From: an uncultured Candidatus Saccharibacteria bacterium
GTDB lineage: Bacteria > Patescibacteriota > Saccharimonadia > Saccharimonadales > Saccharimonadaceae
Direction: 5' to 3'
NCBI GenBank assembly: GCA_946222005.1
Contig: CAMIHP010000002.1
Coordinates: 103,764-167,763 of the forward strand
Length of the DNA: 64,000 bases
In this document: positions 9,622 to 18,403 of the stretch, in pieces
Layout of the letters: every line of letters starts with the position of its first letter
How positions within the stretch are numbered: position 1 is the first letter of the stretch
Program-made: the position numbers and the translations under genes
The notes under the pieces: model-generated
The model's database searches: none
Seen by the model: the letters and a program-made list of their open reading frames with translations, nothing else
What the model was told of the DNA's origin: nothing

Positions 9622-10599
9622 ATGGAACATATCCGTAATTTCTGCATCATCGCCCACATCGACCACGGCAAGAGCACCCTGGCTGACCGCATGATGGAGC
9701 TAACGGGCACCGTTACCAAGCGGGATATGAAGCAGCAGTTGCTGGATAGTATGGATCTGGAGCGCGAAAAGGGGATTACCATCAAGCTCGCCCCGGTGCG
9801 GATGAAGTATGAGTATGGTGTGGAGGATGCAAACCCTACCAGTGCGCAGACGCAGAGCGGGCCAGCATCGAAACGAAGCCAGAGCGATAATACCGCACCC
9901 CAACCTGGCACCTACGACCTTAACCTGATTGACACCCCCGGCCACGTTGACTTCAGCTACGAAGTATCGCGTAGCTTGCAGGCCTGTGAAGGCGCGGTGC
10001 TGGTGGTGGATGCCAGCCAGGGGATCCAGGCGCAGACGCTCGCTAATGTGTATCTCGCGATGGAGCAGGACCTCACGATCATTCCGGTGCTCAATAAAGT
10101 TGATCTGCCAGCAGCCGATGTGCCGCGCGTCTCCAAGCAGGTGATTAATCTACTCGGCTGTGATGAGAGCGATATTATTCATATTTCGGCTAAGACTGGC
10201 CAGAATGTACCACAGGTGCTGCGGGCTATCGTCGAGCGCATCCCAGCACCAGTATCGCCACTGGCGGTGCAGGCTGAGCGCATGGCTGCGCAAGATGGCA
10301 AGACGCCGGCCATACCAACCCGCGCCCTGATCTTTGATAGCTACTACGACGACTACCGGGGGGTCATCCTCTACGTGCGCGTGGTAGATGGCACGATACC
10401 GAAAGGCGCGGACATCACCATGATGGCCACCGGCGCCCGCGGCCTTGCCCTGGAGGTAGGGCACCTCAGCCCAACCATGCAGCCCGACCCACTGCTTGGC
10501 ACCGGCGAAATCGGCTACATCGTCACCAACCTCAAGACGACGCGTGAGGCACGGGTGGGTGATACGGTGACGCTCAAGAAATATATGACGAAAGAATAG
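9622..10599 (+). CDS. lepA: Elongation factor 4 (LepA), N-terminal half: GTPase and domain II
   Basis: LepA/EF4 is a ribosome-associated GTPase. This frame carries only domains I and II: G1 AHIDHGKST (residues 11-19), G3 DTPGHVD near 100, G4 NKVD near 151 and G5 SAKTG near 181. The end of domain II is at VGDTVTL (about 311-317). It then stops after KKYMTKE. The rest of the protein, from LPGYKEVKP on, is encoded 7.9 kb away at 18468. The two halves join exactly where intact LepA is continuous, with no missing core sequence. A low-complexity insert of about 30 residues (Ser/Gln/Pro-rich, residues 67-96) sits in the switch region before the DTPG motif. It is 3 nt downstream of murJ. Confidence 0.93.
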   Translation: MEHIRNFCIIAHIDHGKSTLADRMMELTGTVTKRDMKQQLLDSMDLEREKGITIKLAPVRMKYEYGVEDANPTSAQTQSGPASKRSQSDNTAPQPGTYDLNLIDTPGHVDFSYEVSRSLQACEGAVLVVDASQGIQAQTLANVYLAMEQDLTIIPVLNKVDLPAADVPRVSKQVINLLGCDESDIIHISAKTGQNVPQVLRAIVERIPAPVSPLAVQAERMAAQDGKTPAIPTRALIFDSYYDDYRGVILYVRVVDGTIPKGADITMMATGARGLALEVGHLSPTMQPDPLLGTGEIGYIVTNLKTTREARVGDTVTLKKYMTKE

Positions 10600-10602
10600 T
10601 AT

Positions 10603-12075
10603 ATGACAGGTGAAAGATATAAAGCCTTAAAGTCTATTGAGATATGTAAGAGGTTATTTGCTCGATTTGATGAAATATGGTTTATTGGTCATAGAGCCGA
10701 CCTTTGTAGGGCTTTGCTTGATTTAGGGGTTATTCAAAAGAATAAGATAAGGGTTATACATACCTTAAACTTGTTGGGTCTTGATATAGATGCGAAAAGC
10801 ATCATCACACCTGACGTTAGTTTACTCGATTTTATGAGCATTCAAAATACTATTAGTAAGGAAGTTGATGATCGTATAAAAGAGAGTAAATTAGCGCACA
10901 AGAGAGTAGTTATCGTTACACATTCCCCGAACAAGTCCCTTGATAAGGCTATTTCAAATAATAATGCAAGTGATTATGTAACAGTAGTTTCGCCTTGCAC
11001 GAGTTATCTATACGAGATTCTAGAGCAGAAGAATACTCTTAATAGCATATTCAAGCAGATAGAACCTACCTGCAATATTGAAGACTACCTGATAAAGTCT
11101 ACAAAAATATTAGAAAGTGACACTTTCGAAAGTATTCGCGAACAACTCGGTGGTTGTCGATCTTTGTTTTTACAGCAAAACTTTTCTGCTGGTGGCGTTG
11201 GAGCGAGTATTGTCAATAATACAAAAGATTTCGAGGAAGCTATTTATCGAAGTAGTGGCTATGAGCTGAGAGCATCTGAGTATATAGAACACGCGTACAG
11301 TGCAAACGGTTCCGCACTTATAATGCCTACTGCTGATGGCTGTAGGGTGTATACTGATAGATTATCTCATAAACTTATGGAGGCTAATATACTTCATAGG
11401 GGAGGATTTTGTGGTATTGGTAATGATTGGACTGTCGAGTGGCCTACTGATATAAACATACAGTATAGACAGATAGCAACTGCTGTAGGAAACGTTTTGT
11501 ATAGGGTGTATGGATATGCTGGTATAGTTGGCTTGGATTTTTTAGTATCTGGGCGAGAGTACAATAGGTTAAAAATAACAGAGATGAATCCACGAATCCA
11601 AGGTACTACACCTTATCAGGCGTATAATTCAATCTTCTTAAATCGCACACCTCTACTTCTTGCTTATTTTATAATGAAGCTAGGCTCAAGCGAAGATAAA
11701 GTTACCCTTTTGGATATGCTAGACACTTCAAGTGTATGTAACAAGAGTAGTGGATTATTTTATCTTAAAATTTTGTCTTCCAGTAAGCAAATGAAGCAAG
11801 ACATGAACGGTGTTTGGCAATTTAGCAATACTATTAGCGGTATTCGTTATTATGACAAAGATGTAAATCTGCCGAATCTGTATATATATGGGAGCAATAA
11901 AGATTTGATCACTATCAGGTGCTCATCAAAGAAAGAGTATATGAACAATAGTCCTGTTGCAGCTGCTTATATTATCGGGAGAGGTAGGAATGTCTTCTCT
12001 AAGGCATGTCCAACGATGACAGGTTTTGGCGCTAACCTATATAGCACTATCAGGGATGAAATGTATGAAAAATAA
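10603..12075 (+). CDS. ATP-grasp domain protein
   Basis: The 490-residue protein has an ATP-grasp fold in its middle to C-terminal part. The Gly-rich ATP-binding loop (SAGGVGASIV, about residue 194), the segment GYAGIVGLDFLV (about 305-316) and the metal-binding ITEMNPRIQGTTPYQ (about 325-339) resemble the carbamoyl-phosphate synthase/BC-type family. These enzymes ligate a carboxylate to an amine or thiol with ATP. The N-terminal 150 residues look like a nucleotide- or sugar-binding preATP-grasp domain. The start is three bases after the lepA N-half stop, so translation is probably coupled. The gene is markedly AT-rich. The substrate is unknown; the following glycosyltransferase and nucleotidyltransferase suggest an unusual glycan or modified sugar. 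Confidence 0.75.
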   Translation: MTGERYKALKSIEICKRLFARFDEIWFIGHRADLCRALLDLGVIQKNKIRVIHTLNLLGLDIDAKSIITPDVSLLDFMSIQNTISKEVDDRIKESKLAHKRVVIVTHSPNKSLDKAISNNNASDYVTVVSPCTSYLYEILEQKNTLNSIFKQIEPTCNIEDYLIKSTKILESDTFESIREQLGGCRSLFLQQNFSAGGVGASIVNNTKDFEEAIYRSSGYELRASEYIEHAYSANGSALIMPTADGCRVYTDRLSHKLMEANILHRGGFCGIGNDWTVEWPTDINIQYRQIATAVGNVLYRVYGYAGIVGLDFLVSGREYNRLKITEMNPRIQGTTPYQAYNSIFLNRTPLLLAYFIMKLGSSEDKVTLLDMLDTSSVCNKSSGLFYLKILSSSKQMKQDMNGVWQFSNTISGIRYYDKDVNLPNLYIYGSNKDLITIRCSSKKEYMNNSPVAAAYIIGRGRNVFSKACPTMTGFGANLYSTIRDEMYEK

Positions 12076-13264
12076 ATTAAGGATATTATTAATTGCAGGA
12101 CAGTTCTATCCTGATCTCGCAGGTAGTGGTATTGCTACATATAATATCGCGAAACAACTGGCTCAACGCGGACATAATGTTACAGTTTGTATTGATGAAA
12201 ATAATACATATGATGATTCGCTTAACGAAGGCTTTAGAGTTGTTAGGTTGCTTAAGTATAAAGATTTTGCAACTGGCCATGCTGGGTTTAAAGAAGCTAC
12301 TTTATGTATATATGACCTTATATGTGGAGATAATTTTGATATTGTTCATGTGTTTAGCTATATGCCTATGTTGTTATTGTCTTTAGCCGGGAAAAGTTTT
12401 CTACCACCAGTAGTTTTTACATTTTGGAATGCACCAAATTCAGGTGAGAGAGCTATAGGGTTCTACGACAAGCCGGAATTAGACCTGAATCTAGCTAGTC
12501 AGATTATAAAGATGCAAGGATATGACAGAATAATCGCGGGCAGTAGAGTGAGTCGTGATATGGCTATAGAGTTAGGAGTAAATAAAGAGATACTCAGGTT
12601 TGCGTATCATGGAATAAATATGCAAAAGTTTTATCAAAATCTACATTCTGGTCACGATATACTTGATAAGTACTACAACCAACATTCCTTTAATGAAGGT
12701 CCAATTGTCTTGTTGCCGGGAAGAATTACGAATAGAAAAGGCGTCTTTGATGCCATAAGAGCATTAGCTATTCTTGCAAAATCACATAGAGTGAATATGC
12801 TTTTCACTAAATCCAATGACAACAAGGATGCTGAGGTTATTAAAAAAATACTACGCCTTGGAAAGGAATTGATGGTTGCTGACATGGTCCACATATCTAA
12901 CAAAATGGTTAGCCAAACAGACATGCCTAGTTTATATAGATCATCTTCGGTAGTCATTACCCCATCGCATTACGAAGGCCTAGGGTTTACTGCAGTAGAG
13001 TCATTGGCTGCAGGACGTCCTACGGTAATGACAAATGTGTGCGGGCTTAATGAAATAGGAATAAATAATTATAATTGCCTTATGGTTCCTGCGAAAGATA
13101 AGATGTCTCTCGCTCAAGCAATTCGAAAGCTGATAGAAGAGAAGAGTTTGAGTGAGAAGATATCAAAGAATGGTCCAGGATCTGTGAGTAGATTTGACAT
13201 AAGCCTCTTTGTTGATTATTGTATGAAAGAATATAGAGAGTTGCTTTTATGCGAGAAACGCTAA
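12065..13264 (+). CDS. Glycosyltransferase, GT4 family
   Basis: A 399-residue GT-B fold enzyme of family GT4 that transfers a sugar from a nucleotide donor. The N-terminus LRILLIAGQFYPDLAGSGIA has the usual GxG acceptor-side loop. The C-terminal donor domain shows LLPGRITNRKGVFDAI (about 224-239) and the E-x7-E motif SHYEGLGFTAVESLAAGRP (about 302-320). I chose the ATG at 12065, which overlaps the preceding ATP-grasp gene by 11 bases, because it begins the Rossmann strand directly. It is AT-rich like its neighbours and overlaps the nucleotidyltransferase gene by 16 bases, so the three form an operon. Confidence 0.88.
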   Translation: MKNKLRILLIAGQFYPDLAGSGIATYNIAKQLAQRGHNVTVCIDENNTYDDSLNEGFRVVRLLKYKDFATGHAGFKEATLCIYDLICGDNFDIVHVFSYMPMLLLSLAGKSFLPPVVFTFWNAPNSGERAIGFYDKPELDLNLASQIIKMQGYDRIIAGSRVSRDMAIELGVNKEILRFAYHGINMQKFYQNLHSGHDILDKYYNQHSFNEGPIVLLPGRITNRKGVFDAIRALAILAKSHRVNMLFTKSNDNKDAEVIKKILRLGKELMVADMVHISNKMVSQTDMPSLYRSSSVVITPSHYEGLGFTAVESLAAGRPTVMTNVCGLNEIGINNYNCLMVPAKDKMSLAQAIRKLIEEKSLSEKISKNGPGSVSRFDISLFVDYCMKEYRELLLCEKR

Positions 13265-14151
13265 CAAATTTAAATTCTATTATACCAACAGCAGGAAATG
13301 CGACACGGCTATATCCGCACACGCTATTCCAACAGAAAGCGATGCTTCCTATGGGATCTCCTGACAAAAGAGTGGTTGATAGTGCTATTGATATCGCCCA
13401 ACAAACTAACGAAACATATATGACACTTCATTGGGATGAAGAATATACAAAGCCTCTTCTTGGCCATATTGCAACGCGTAATAGTGAAATTACTACTTTT
13501 CGAGATCGGCATATTATGGGCGCTGCTTCCCTGATAGAATTTTCTGATGAGTTATTTGAAAATGATATTGAGAAGGATACCATAATATTGCCAGCAGACC
13601 ACATAATAGAAGGTCTAGATGTAGAAGACTTTTATTTGACACATAAGAATCTTGGTAATGATGTTACGATATTATTAGTTCCTCCAAAGGACTATGGGCA
13701 GTATGTTGGAGTCAGTGAAAATATTGCTGTTGATATATCTACAGACAGGAGTAGCTTCACACTAAGTTCTTCTGGTATATATATTATCCGTAATAAAGCT
13801 ATGCTAGAATGGGCTGCTATGGAGAAAAAGCAAGGATGGGCAGGAGAGACCAGGAGCATGCTTCAAGATTTTATAACACCAAACGTATACAAGGGGCAGG
13901 CTTCGGTGTATAAATTACATGAATCTGGCTACTGGGATGATGTTGGTACTTTACGTAGATACTATCTAAACAATATGAGGCTGAGCGGCGGGGAGAATGT
14001 TATTGATAATAATGTTGAGATATCCTCTAGCGCTAAAATTAGGCGATCGATAGTTTTGGGTGGAGTTGCTGTTACAGACCTCTATAGAATAAATAAAGAG
14101 ATTGTCTCGCAAAATGATAATATTTTATATAGGACTAGAATTGAATCATGA
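13249..14151 (+). CDS. Nucleotide-sugar pyrophosphorylase-like nucleotidyltransferase
   Basis: The N-terminus SIIPTAGNATRLYPHT (about residues 10-25) followed by QQKAMLPMG is the signature of NTP:sugar-phosphate transferases (RmlA/GalU/GlmU type). These make NDP-sugars. A catalytic Asp in IILPADHIIEG (about 115-125) and a substrate segment SGYWDDVGTLRRYY (about 225-238) fit the family. The C-terminal 50 residues may be the start of a left-handed beta-helix (SSAKIRRSIVLGGV). The first motif reads AGNATR instead of the usual AGxGTR, losing the second Gly. It probably supplies the donor for the glycosyltransferase upstream. Its stop overlaps the next start (ATGA). Confidence 0.85.
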   Translation: MRETLTNLNSIIPTAGNATRLYPHTLFQQKAMLPMGSPDKRVVDSAIDIAQQTNETYMTLHWDEEYTKPLLGHIATRNSEITTFRDRHIMGAASLIEFSDELFENDIEKDTIILPADHIIEGLDVEDFYLTHKNLGNDVTILLVPPKDYGQYVGVSENIAVDISTDRSSFTLSSSGIYIIRNKAMLEWAAMEKKQGWAGETRSMLQDFITPNVYKGQASVYKLHESGYWDDVGTLRRYYLNNMRLSGGENVIDNNVEISSSAKIRRSIVLGGVAVTDLYRINKEIVSQNDNILYRTRIES

Positions 14152-14744
14152 CCTCAAGAAATGAGAAAAGTAAGAATAATCTCAAAAAATGGCGGCAACA
14201 GGCTTCTCGTGTTTTGCTGAGACATCCTCGGCTCACTATCGCAGAAGATACAGTAGAGCTACCAAATGGAAAGACCATCCAATATGTCCATTACCCCTAC
14301 CACGGGCATGGTGGGGTAATCGTAGTGTGTCGCCGAGGTGACAATATCTTGGTGCAGCAAGAGTATTCGTACCCGGTGGGTGAGGTGTTGTATCAGTTCC
14401 CGGGAGGGAAGATCGAAGCGGGCGAGGATGTGTGTGCGGCGGCGCAGCGAGAGCTGGCTGAGGAGTCGGGCATTGCTATGACAGGTGTGCGAGCGTGTGG
14501 TTGGCTCTATGCCGACAATCGTCGCACCAGCGCGAAGCTTCACGTGGTTTACGGCGAATATGCTGGGACAAACCATCAACACCAGCCAGATGACACCGAG
14601 CAAATCATTTCGGAGTGGCTGCCAATTGCCACCATCCACCGCATGGTCGCTACTGGTGCAATCACCAATTACGCCATGCTCGCTGCCTGGGCTTTGCTCG
14701 CCAGCACCCTCCAGCAAGTAGGAGACTCTCGTGCGGACGAGTAG
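14148..14744 (+). CDS. NUDIX hydrolase, ADP-ribose pyrophosphatase type
   Basis: This 198-residue protein carries a canonical NUDIX box, GGKIEAGEDVCAAAQRELAE followed by ESGI (about residues 86-109). All catalytic Glu residues and the REUxEE core are present. The domain start QYVHYPYHGHGGVIVVCRRG and the strand NILVQQEYSYPVG match ADP-ribose/NDP-sugar pyrophosphatases. It would hydrolyse a nucleoside diphosphate linked to a sugar or similar group. The start overlaps the stop of the nucleotidyltransferase (ATGA). From about base 14280 the composition returns to the host's GC level, so the joint between the AT-rich module and later genes lies near here. Confidence 0.9.
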   Translation: MTSRNEKSKNNLKKWRQQASRVLLRHPRLTIAEDTVELPNGKTIQYVHYPYHGHGGVIVVCRRGDNILVQQEYSYPVGEVLYQFPGGKIEAGEDVCAAAQRELAEESGIAMTGVRACGWLYADNRRTSAKLHVVYGEYAGTNHQHQPDDTEQIISEWLPIATIHRMVATGAITNYAMLAAWALLASTLQQVGDSRADE

Positions 14745-14839
14745 TGTGGAGCTAGCCGCCTCATCCTCAACGAATATGCTAAAATCATAATAGAAAGTAC
14801 CATTGATCATCTGCTGGCGGCAGAGAAGGGAGTGTGAAT

Positions 14840-15343
14840 ATGGGGTACGTTGGCTCGTATGTGTGGCAGTTGCGCCAGAAGGTTGGGGATAAGAAATTAC
14901 TCACGACGACTGTTGATGTCTTGCCGGTTGATGAAGCAGGGCGCGTCAAGCTCATCTACGCCAAAGCCTTCGACCGATGGAGTACAGTAGGTGGGCACGT
15001 CGAGGAGGGTGATAGCTACACCAGCGCGGCACTACATGAACTACGCGAAGAAGCAGGAATCACTGCGCACGCCAGCGACCTTGAGATCTTTGCAACGCAG
15101 TCTGGACCAGGGCAGGTGTATCATTATCCTGATGGCGACACACAAGCCTTTACCGTAGTGTTTTGCCTTAAGCAATGGCAAAGTGAGGCACCGCACACTG
15201 ACACTGAGGAAGTAGCGACAGGTCAGTGGTTCTCGCTAGACGAAGCATTGCAGCTCAATACGAATGACGCCACACGCCAGATTCTCACTGCCTACCAGAG
15301 GTATAACGAGACGGGTGTGGTGCAGATGATAGAGGAGCGGTAA
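14840..15343 (+). CDS. NUDIX hydrolase with altered NUDIX box
   Basis: A 167-residue NUDIX protein. The box reads GHVEEGDSYTSAALHELREE followed by AGI (about residues 53-75), so two consensus positions differ: the first Glu is Asp and the Arg of RE is His. The catalytic EE pair is intact. The rest follows the MutT-like fold (TTTVDVLPVDEAGRVKLIYA at the N-terminus). It may act on nucleotides or nucleotide-linked compounds; the substrate is unknown. I use ATG 14840 because GGGAG lies seven bases upstream; the GTG at 14834 is too close to it. It is the second of three consecutive NUDIX genes. Confidence 0.85.
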   Translation: MGYVGSYVWQLRQKVGDKKLLTTTVDVLPVDEAGRVKLIYAKAFDRWSTVGGHVEEGDSYTSAALHELREEAGITAHASDLEIFATQSGPGQVYHYPDGDTQAFTVVFCLKQWQSEAPHTDTEEVATGQWFSLDEALQLNTNDATRQILTAYQRYNETGVVQMIEER

Positions 15344-15367
15344 CACTCTGCCTAGTAGAGGATCGGT

Positions 15368-16003
15368 ATGACGCAAGAAAGACTCCTGACAGAAAAGAAC
15401 ATAGCACATAACAGTGAAGATGAAGCAAAGGCGGGCTGGCACACAGCTTTTGCAGGCATGATGTTTGGTGTCCAACATAATGACAAGGGCTGGGAAAGGG
15501 TGGTACGAGCGCCAGGCGTGCGCATTATACTTGATGATCAAAACAGTGGCAAAATCTTGCTCACCCGCGAATTTCGTCATGAGCTGGATGGATATGATTA
15601 TCGCCTGCCAGGGGGTAAGGTGTTTGATTCACGTGCTGATTACCAAGCTGCTTGCGCCCAACATATTGATATAATTCAAGCCGCGACGACGAAGGCTGTG
15701 CATGAGGTGCAAGAAGAGGCGGGCTACACGATTGTCGACCCGCAGCTTATTCACACCTCGACACTTGGTGCGACGGTGAAGTGGGATTTATATACATTTG
15801 TTGCAACGAATTTTATAAAAAGTGATGATGGGCAGCAACTTGAGGATGGCGAAGTGATTCAGACAGACTTGTGGTTCTCGTATGATGAGGTGTACGAAAT
15901 GGCCTTGAAAGGTGACATGCGCGAGGATAGAATTGCGATGGTGTTATTACGGTATCTATACTGCAATGATTTCATTGATAGAAATAAGGGAGAGGTAGCA
16001 TAG
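15368..16003 (+). CDS. NUDIX hydrolase with split/expanded NUDIX box
   Basis: The 211-residue protein has a NUDIX-type core: REFRHELDGYDYRLPGGKVF (about residues 69-88), then KAVHEVQEEAGY (about 115-126). The stretch between the GG and the EE pair is about 15 residues longer than usual, and RE is replaced by HE. The expanded loop (ADYQAACAQHIDIIQAATT) is helical and acidic. The architecture resembles ADP-sugar pyrophosphatases. The GAGG Shine-Dalgarno lies about seven bases before the ATG. It abuts the SDR gene (2-nt gap), implying one transcript. Confidence 0.8.
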   Translation: MTQERLLTEKNIAHNSEDEAKAGWHTAFAGMMFGVQHNDKGWERVVRAPGVRIILDDQNSGKILLTREFRHELDGYDYRLPGGKVFDSRADYQAACAQHIDIIQAATTKAVHEVQEEAGYTIVDPQLIHTSTLGATVKWDLYTFVATNFIKSDDGQQLEDGEVIQTDLWFSYDEVYEMALKGDMREDRIAMVLLRYLYCNDFIDRNKGEVA

Positions 16004-16005
16004 CA

Positions 16006-16758
16006 ATGGATGGATTGGCGGGCAAAACAGTACTTATAACGGGAGCTGTAAGAGGTATCGGGCGTGCAACTGCTGAGGAGTTTGCTCATGCTGGGGCAAA
16101 TGTGGTTATGAATTATAAATCATCCGCCCAGCATAGTGTACAAAAGATAGTTCATGAGATGAGTGATCGTTACAAAGTGAAGGTTATCGCAATTCAGGCT
16201 GATGTATCTGATGAAGCTGCGGTACAAGCTATGGCGGATCGCATAAAAAGTACTTTTTCGTCGCTTGATATCGTTGTTAATAACGCAGGAATTATTATTG
16301 ACAAACCATATGAAGAGCACACTTTTGCGGATTATCGAACGATTTTTGATACAAATGTCTATAGTGTCCTTTTGTCGGGGAAGATCTTTGGGCGTATGAT
16401 ACAAGAAACTGCCGGCCAAGGATCTATAATCAATGTCGCATCGACAGCCGGGATGTTTGATTTTTATCCCGACAATATAGACTATGCTGCTAGCAAAGCG
16501 GCGGTTCAATCAATAACAAAGACACTTGCTACGCAGCATGCACCCTATATACGAGTGAATGGTGTCGCTCCTGGTTGGGTAGATACGGATATGAATAAAG
16601 ACCTCCCAAGTGATGTCATAGCAGACGCTAAAAAGCAGATTCTTCTTGGTCGTATTGCTCATCCTCGTGACATTGCACGAGTTATCGTCTTCCTTGCGAG
16701 TGATGCAGCAAGGTATATAACGGGCACCGTAATACCAGTTGATGGTGGAAGGCGATAG
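16006..16758 (+). CDS. Short-chain dehydrogenase/reductase (FabG-like)
   Basis: A 250-residue classical SDR that reduces a keto group or oxidises an alcohol with NAD(P). It shows TGAVRGIG (residues 12-19) for cofactor binding, NNAG (about 92-95), catalytic Ser in INVASTAG (about 140-147) and YAASK (about 158-162). The C-terminus ITGTVIPVDGGRR is typical of FabG relatives. No acyl carrier protein or other fatty-acid gene is nearby. It sits in the cassette with NUDIX and sugar genes, so the substrate may be a sugar or a nucleotide sugar. It is more AT-rich than the NUDIX genes before it. Confidence 0.9.
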   Translation: MDGLAGKTVLITGAVRGIGRATAEEFAHAGANVVMNYKSSAQHSVQKIVHEMSDRYKVKVIAIQADVSDEAAVQAMADRIKSTFSSLDIVVNNAGIIIDKPYEEHTFADYRTIFDTNVYSVLLSGKIFGRMIQETAGQGSIINVASTAGMFDFYPDNIDYAASKAAVQSITKTLATQHAPYIRVNGVAPGWVDTDMNKDLPSDVIADAKKQILLGRIAHPRDIARVIVFLASDAARYITGTVIPVDGGRR

Positions 16759-16761
16759 GAA

Positions 16762-17337
16762 GTGAAGCTAACAAAAACGACATATATCCTCTGTGGTGGT
16801 GCAGAGCGTTGGGTGGGCAACTTTGGTAGCTATTTGCAAAATTTCTTTGCAGGACGGCAAGATGAACTTAAGATTCTTGATGTGTTCTTTGCTAGCCCAC
16901 ACGGAGAATGGCAACAGAAGTTTGATGATTGGGCGGGCTGGTATAATCAATATTTTCCTGGAGCGAAACGAGAATTGGCAATCAAAAGCCGTTTTGCTGA
17001 GCAAGTTCGACGCGCTCATATTATCTACGTTCACGGTGGTAGGACAACCCGACTTTTGCAAGAACTTCATGACTTCTCAGAGGTAGAACGACTACTGCGT
17101 GGCAAAGTTTATATTGGCTCATCAGCTGGAGCGAATTATCTTGCACAGCATTTTTTGAGTCATCAAGGGATTGATACTGGTTCGGCCATCTTACCAATGA
17201 ATATCGTTGTCCATTATAATGCTGATAATCCTGCGGAGCGGCGTACTGTTGCAGATGCCGATGCGCTCGCAACGGCGTTTCCTACGGTGCCAACAGTGCG
17301 ACTACATGAAGGGGAATATATTCACATAGAGAGATAA
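16762..17337 (+). CDS. Peptidase S51-like protein (dipeptidase E family)
   Basis: The 191-residue protein resembles S51 Ser peptidases, which share a class-I amidotransferase-like fold. The nucleophile elbow GSSAGA (about residues 118-123) holds the catalytic Ser. A strand with HGGRTTRLLQEL (about 91-102) matches the GGxTxxLL motif before it. Known members cleave Asp-X dipeptides or cyanophycin. The start is GTG (frame begins GTG AAG CTA), three bases after the SDR stop. A conserved His, needed for activity, is probably the one in VVHYN (about 153-157). The specific substrate is not predictable. Confidence 0.8.
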   Translation: MKLTKTTYILCGGAERWVGNFGSYLQNFFAGRQDELKILDVFFASPHGEWQQKFDDWAGWYNQYFPGAKRELAIKSRFAEQVRRAHIIYVHGGRTTRLLQELHDFSEVERLLRGKVYIGSSAGANYLAQHFLSHQGIDTGSAILPMNIVVHYNADNPAERRTVADADALATAFPTVPTVRLHEGEYIHIER

Positions 17338-17342
17338 CCACA

Positions 17343-17909
17343 ATGAGCAAATTCGACGCCATGGCACCAGAAGAAATTGGCCAGCTCTTTCCTATAGAGG
17401 TGGTACCATATGCTGAACGGTGGCAACAGTTATTCATGGCTGAGGCAGCGCGGGTAAGTGGTGCGCTGGGTGATGAGGTGTGCGCTATCGAGCATATTGG
17501 TAGCACAGCAGTGCCAGGATTGGCAGCCAAACCAATCATAGATAGCCTACTCCTTGTGAACAAGCTTGATAGCAGAGCGAAGCAACGGTTGATAGAGAAG
17601 CTTCGCCCGCTTGGCTACGAAAATATGACTAATGCTGAGACAGAACTGACAATGGAGTTTGGCAAAGGATATGACGTAGATAATCCGCTGCAACAGAAGT
17701 ACCATCTCCATGTCGAGCAGATAGAGGCGATGCCATCGCCGAAGATTATCTTTCGTGATCGCTTGCGGAGTAGCCCTGTCTTGCGTGAGAAGTATACCAA
17801 ACTCAAACATGAGCTGGCACAGCAGTATCGGCATAACAGAGAGGCATATACGGCAGGTAAGGCGGCCTTTGTGCGAAAAGTAATATCCAATTTATTTCCT
17901 TCAACTTAA
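17343..17909 (+). CDS. GrpB/UPF0157 family nucleotidyltransferase-like protein
   Basis: A 188-residue member of the GrpB (UPF0157) family, which has a nucleotidyltransferase fold. The signature EHIGSTAVPGLAAKPIID lies at about residues 49-66, and the HLHVEQ strand (about 121-126) carries further conserved residues. The family is found alone or fused to dephospho-CoA kinase; its reaction is not settled. It follows the S51 gene by five bases. This is the last clearly intact gene of the lepA cassette. Confidence 0.87.
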   Translation: MSKFDAMAPEEIGQLFPIEVVPYAERWQQLFMAEAARVSGALGDEVCAIEHIGSTAVPGLAAKPIIDSLLLVNKLDSRAKQRLIEKLRPLGYENMTNAETELTMEFGKGYDVDNPLQQKYHLHVEQIEAMPSPKIIFRDRLRSSPVLREKYTKLKHELAQQYRHNREAYTAGKAAFVRKVISNLFPST

Positions 17910-17975
17910 GAAGCGACTAAATGTTAGGTACGGGGTAGGGCGGTACCATTGACATTTATAAACAATAGTTATATC

Positions 17976-18403
17976 ATGAGATTCATTAATAAGTTATTTA
18001 TGGAGTATCGTACTGTGAAAGAAAAGCGTAGTCTTTTAAAAAATATAAGTGCTTCTTGGGATATTATCAGTCTTGGTGGAAATGTTCTTAAATTCAGGGG
18101 GGGGTAGATCAAAGGGATGCGCAGCTTGGTAAATTGTCGGCTGAGCTAGCTGAGAAGGTAGAAACCGGTGATATGGATCCTGTTATTGCCGAGGATGAGA
18201 TGAGTAGAGCAGCTCGTCCACAGTCAGCCCAGGAAGCAATGCTTACAGATCCCAATGCTGAAAAGGCTAGCATACGCCTTAGTCGTCTTGCTGAGGGCGG
18301 CCACGTTGACCCTATAGTAGCAGAGGATCTTCTTAATTCTGGTTTTCATCGCTATACCACAGAAAAGACTTTAGAGCATATAAAACACAAGAACCCTAGA
18401 TAG
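17976..18403 (+). pseudogene. Hypothetical gene interrupted at a run of eight G
   Basis: An ATG at 17976 opens a frame (MRFINKLFMEYRTVKEKRS...) that ends at TAG 18105-18107, immediately after eight consecutive G (18097-18104). One extra G would fuse this 43-residue start to the downstream frame. That frame runs through VDQRDAQLGKLSAELAEKVE to 18403 with no ATG near its beginning and only a TTG at 18134. The downstream part has an internal repeat, GDMDPVIAEDEM and GHVDPIVAEDLL. The whole would be about 143 residues, with no family recognised. It may be phase-variable by slippage, a decayed gene, or a sequencing error in a homopolymer. Confidence 0.5.
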
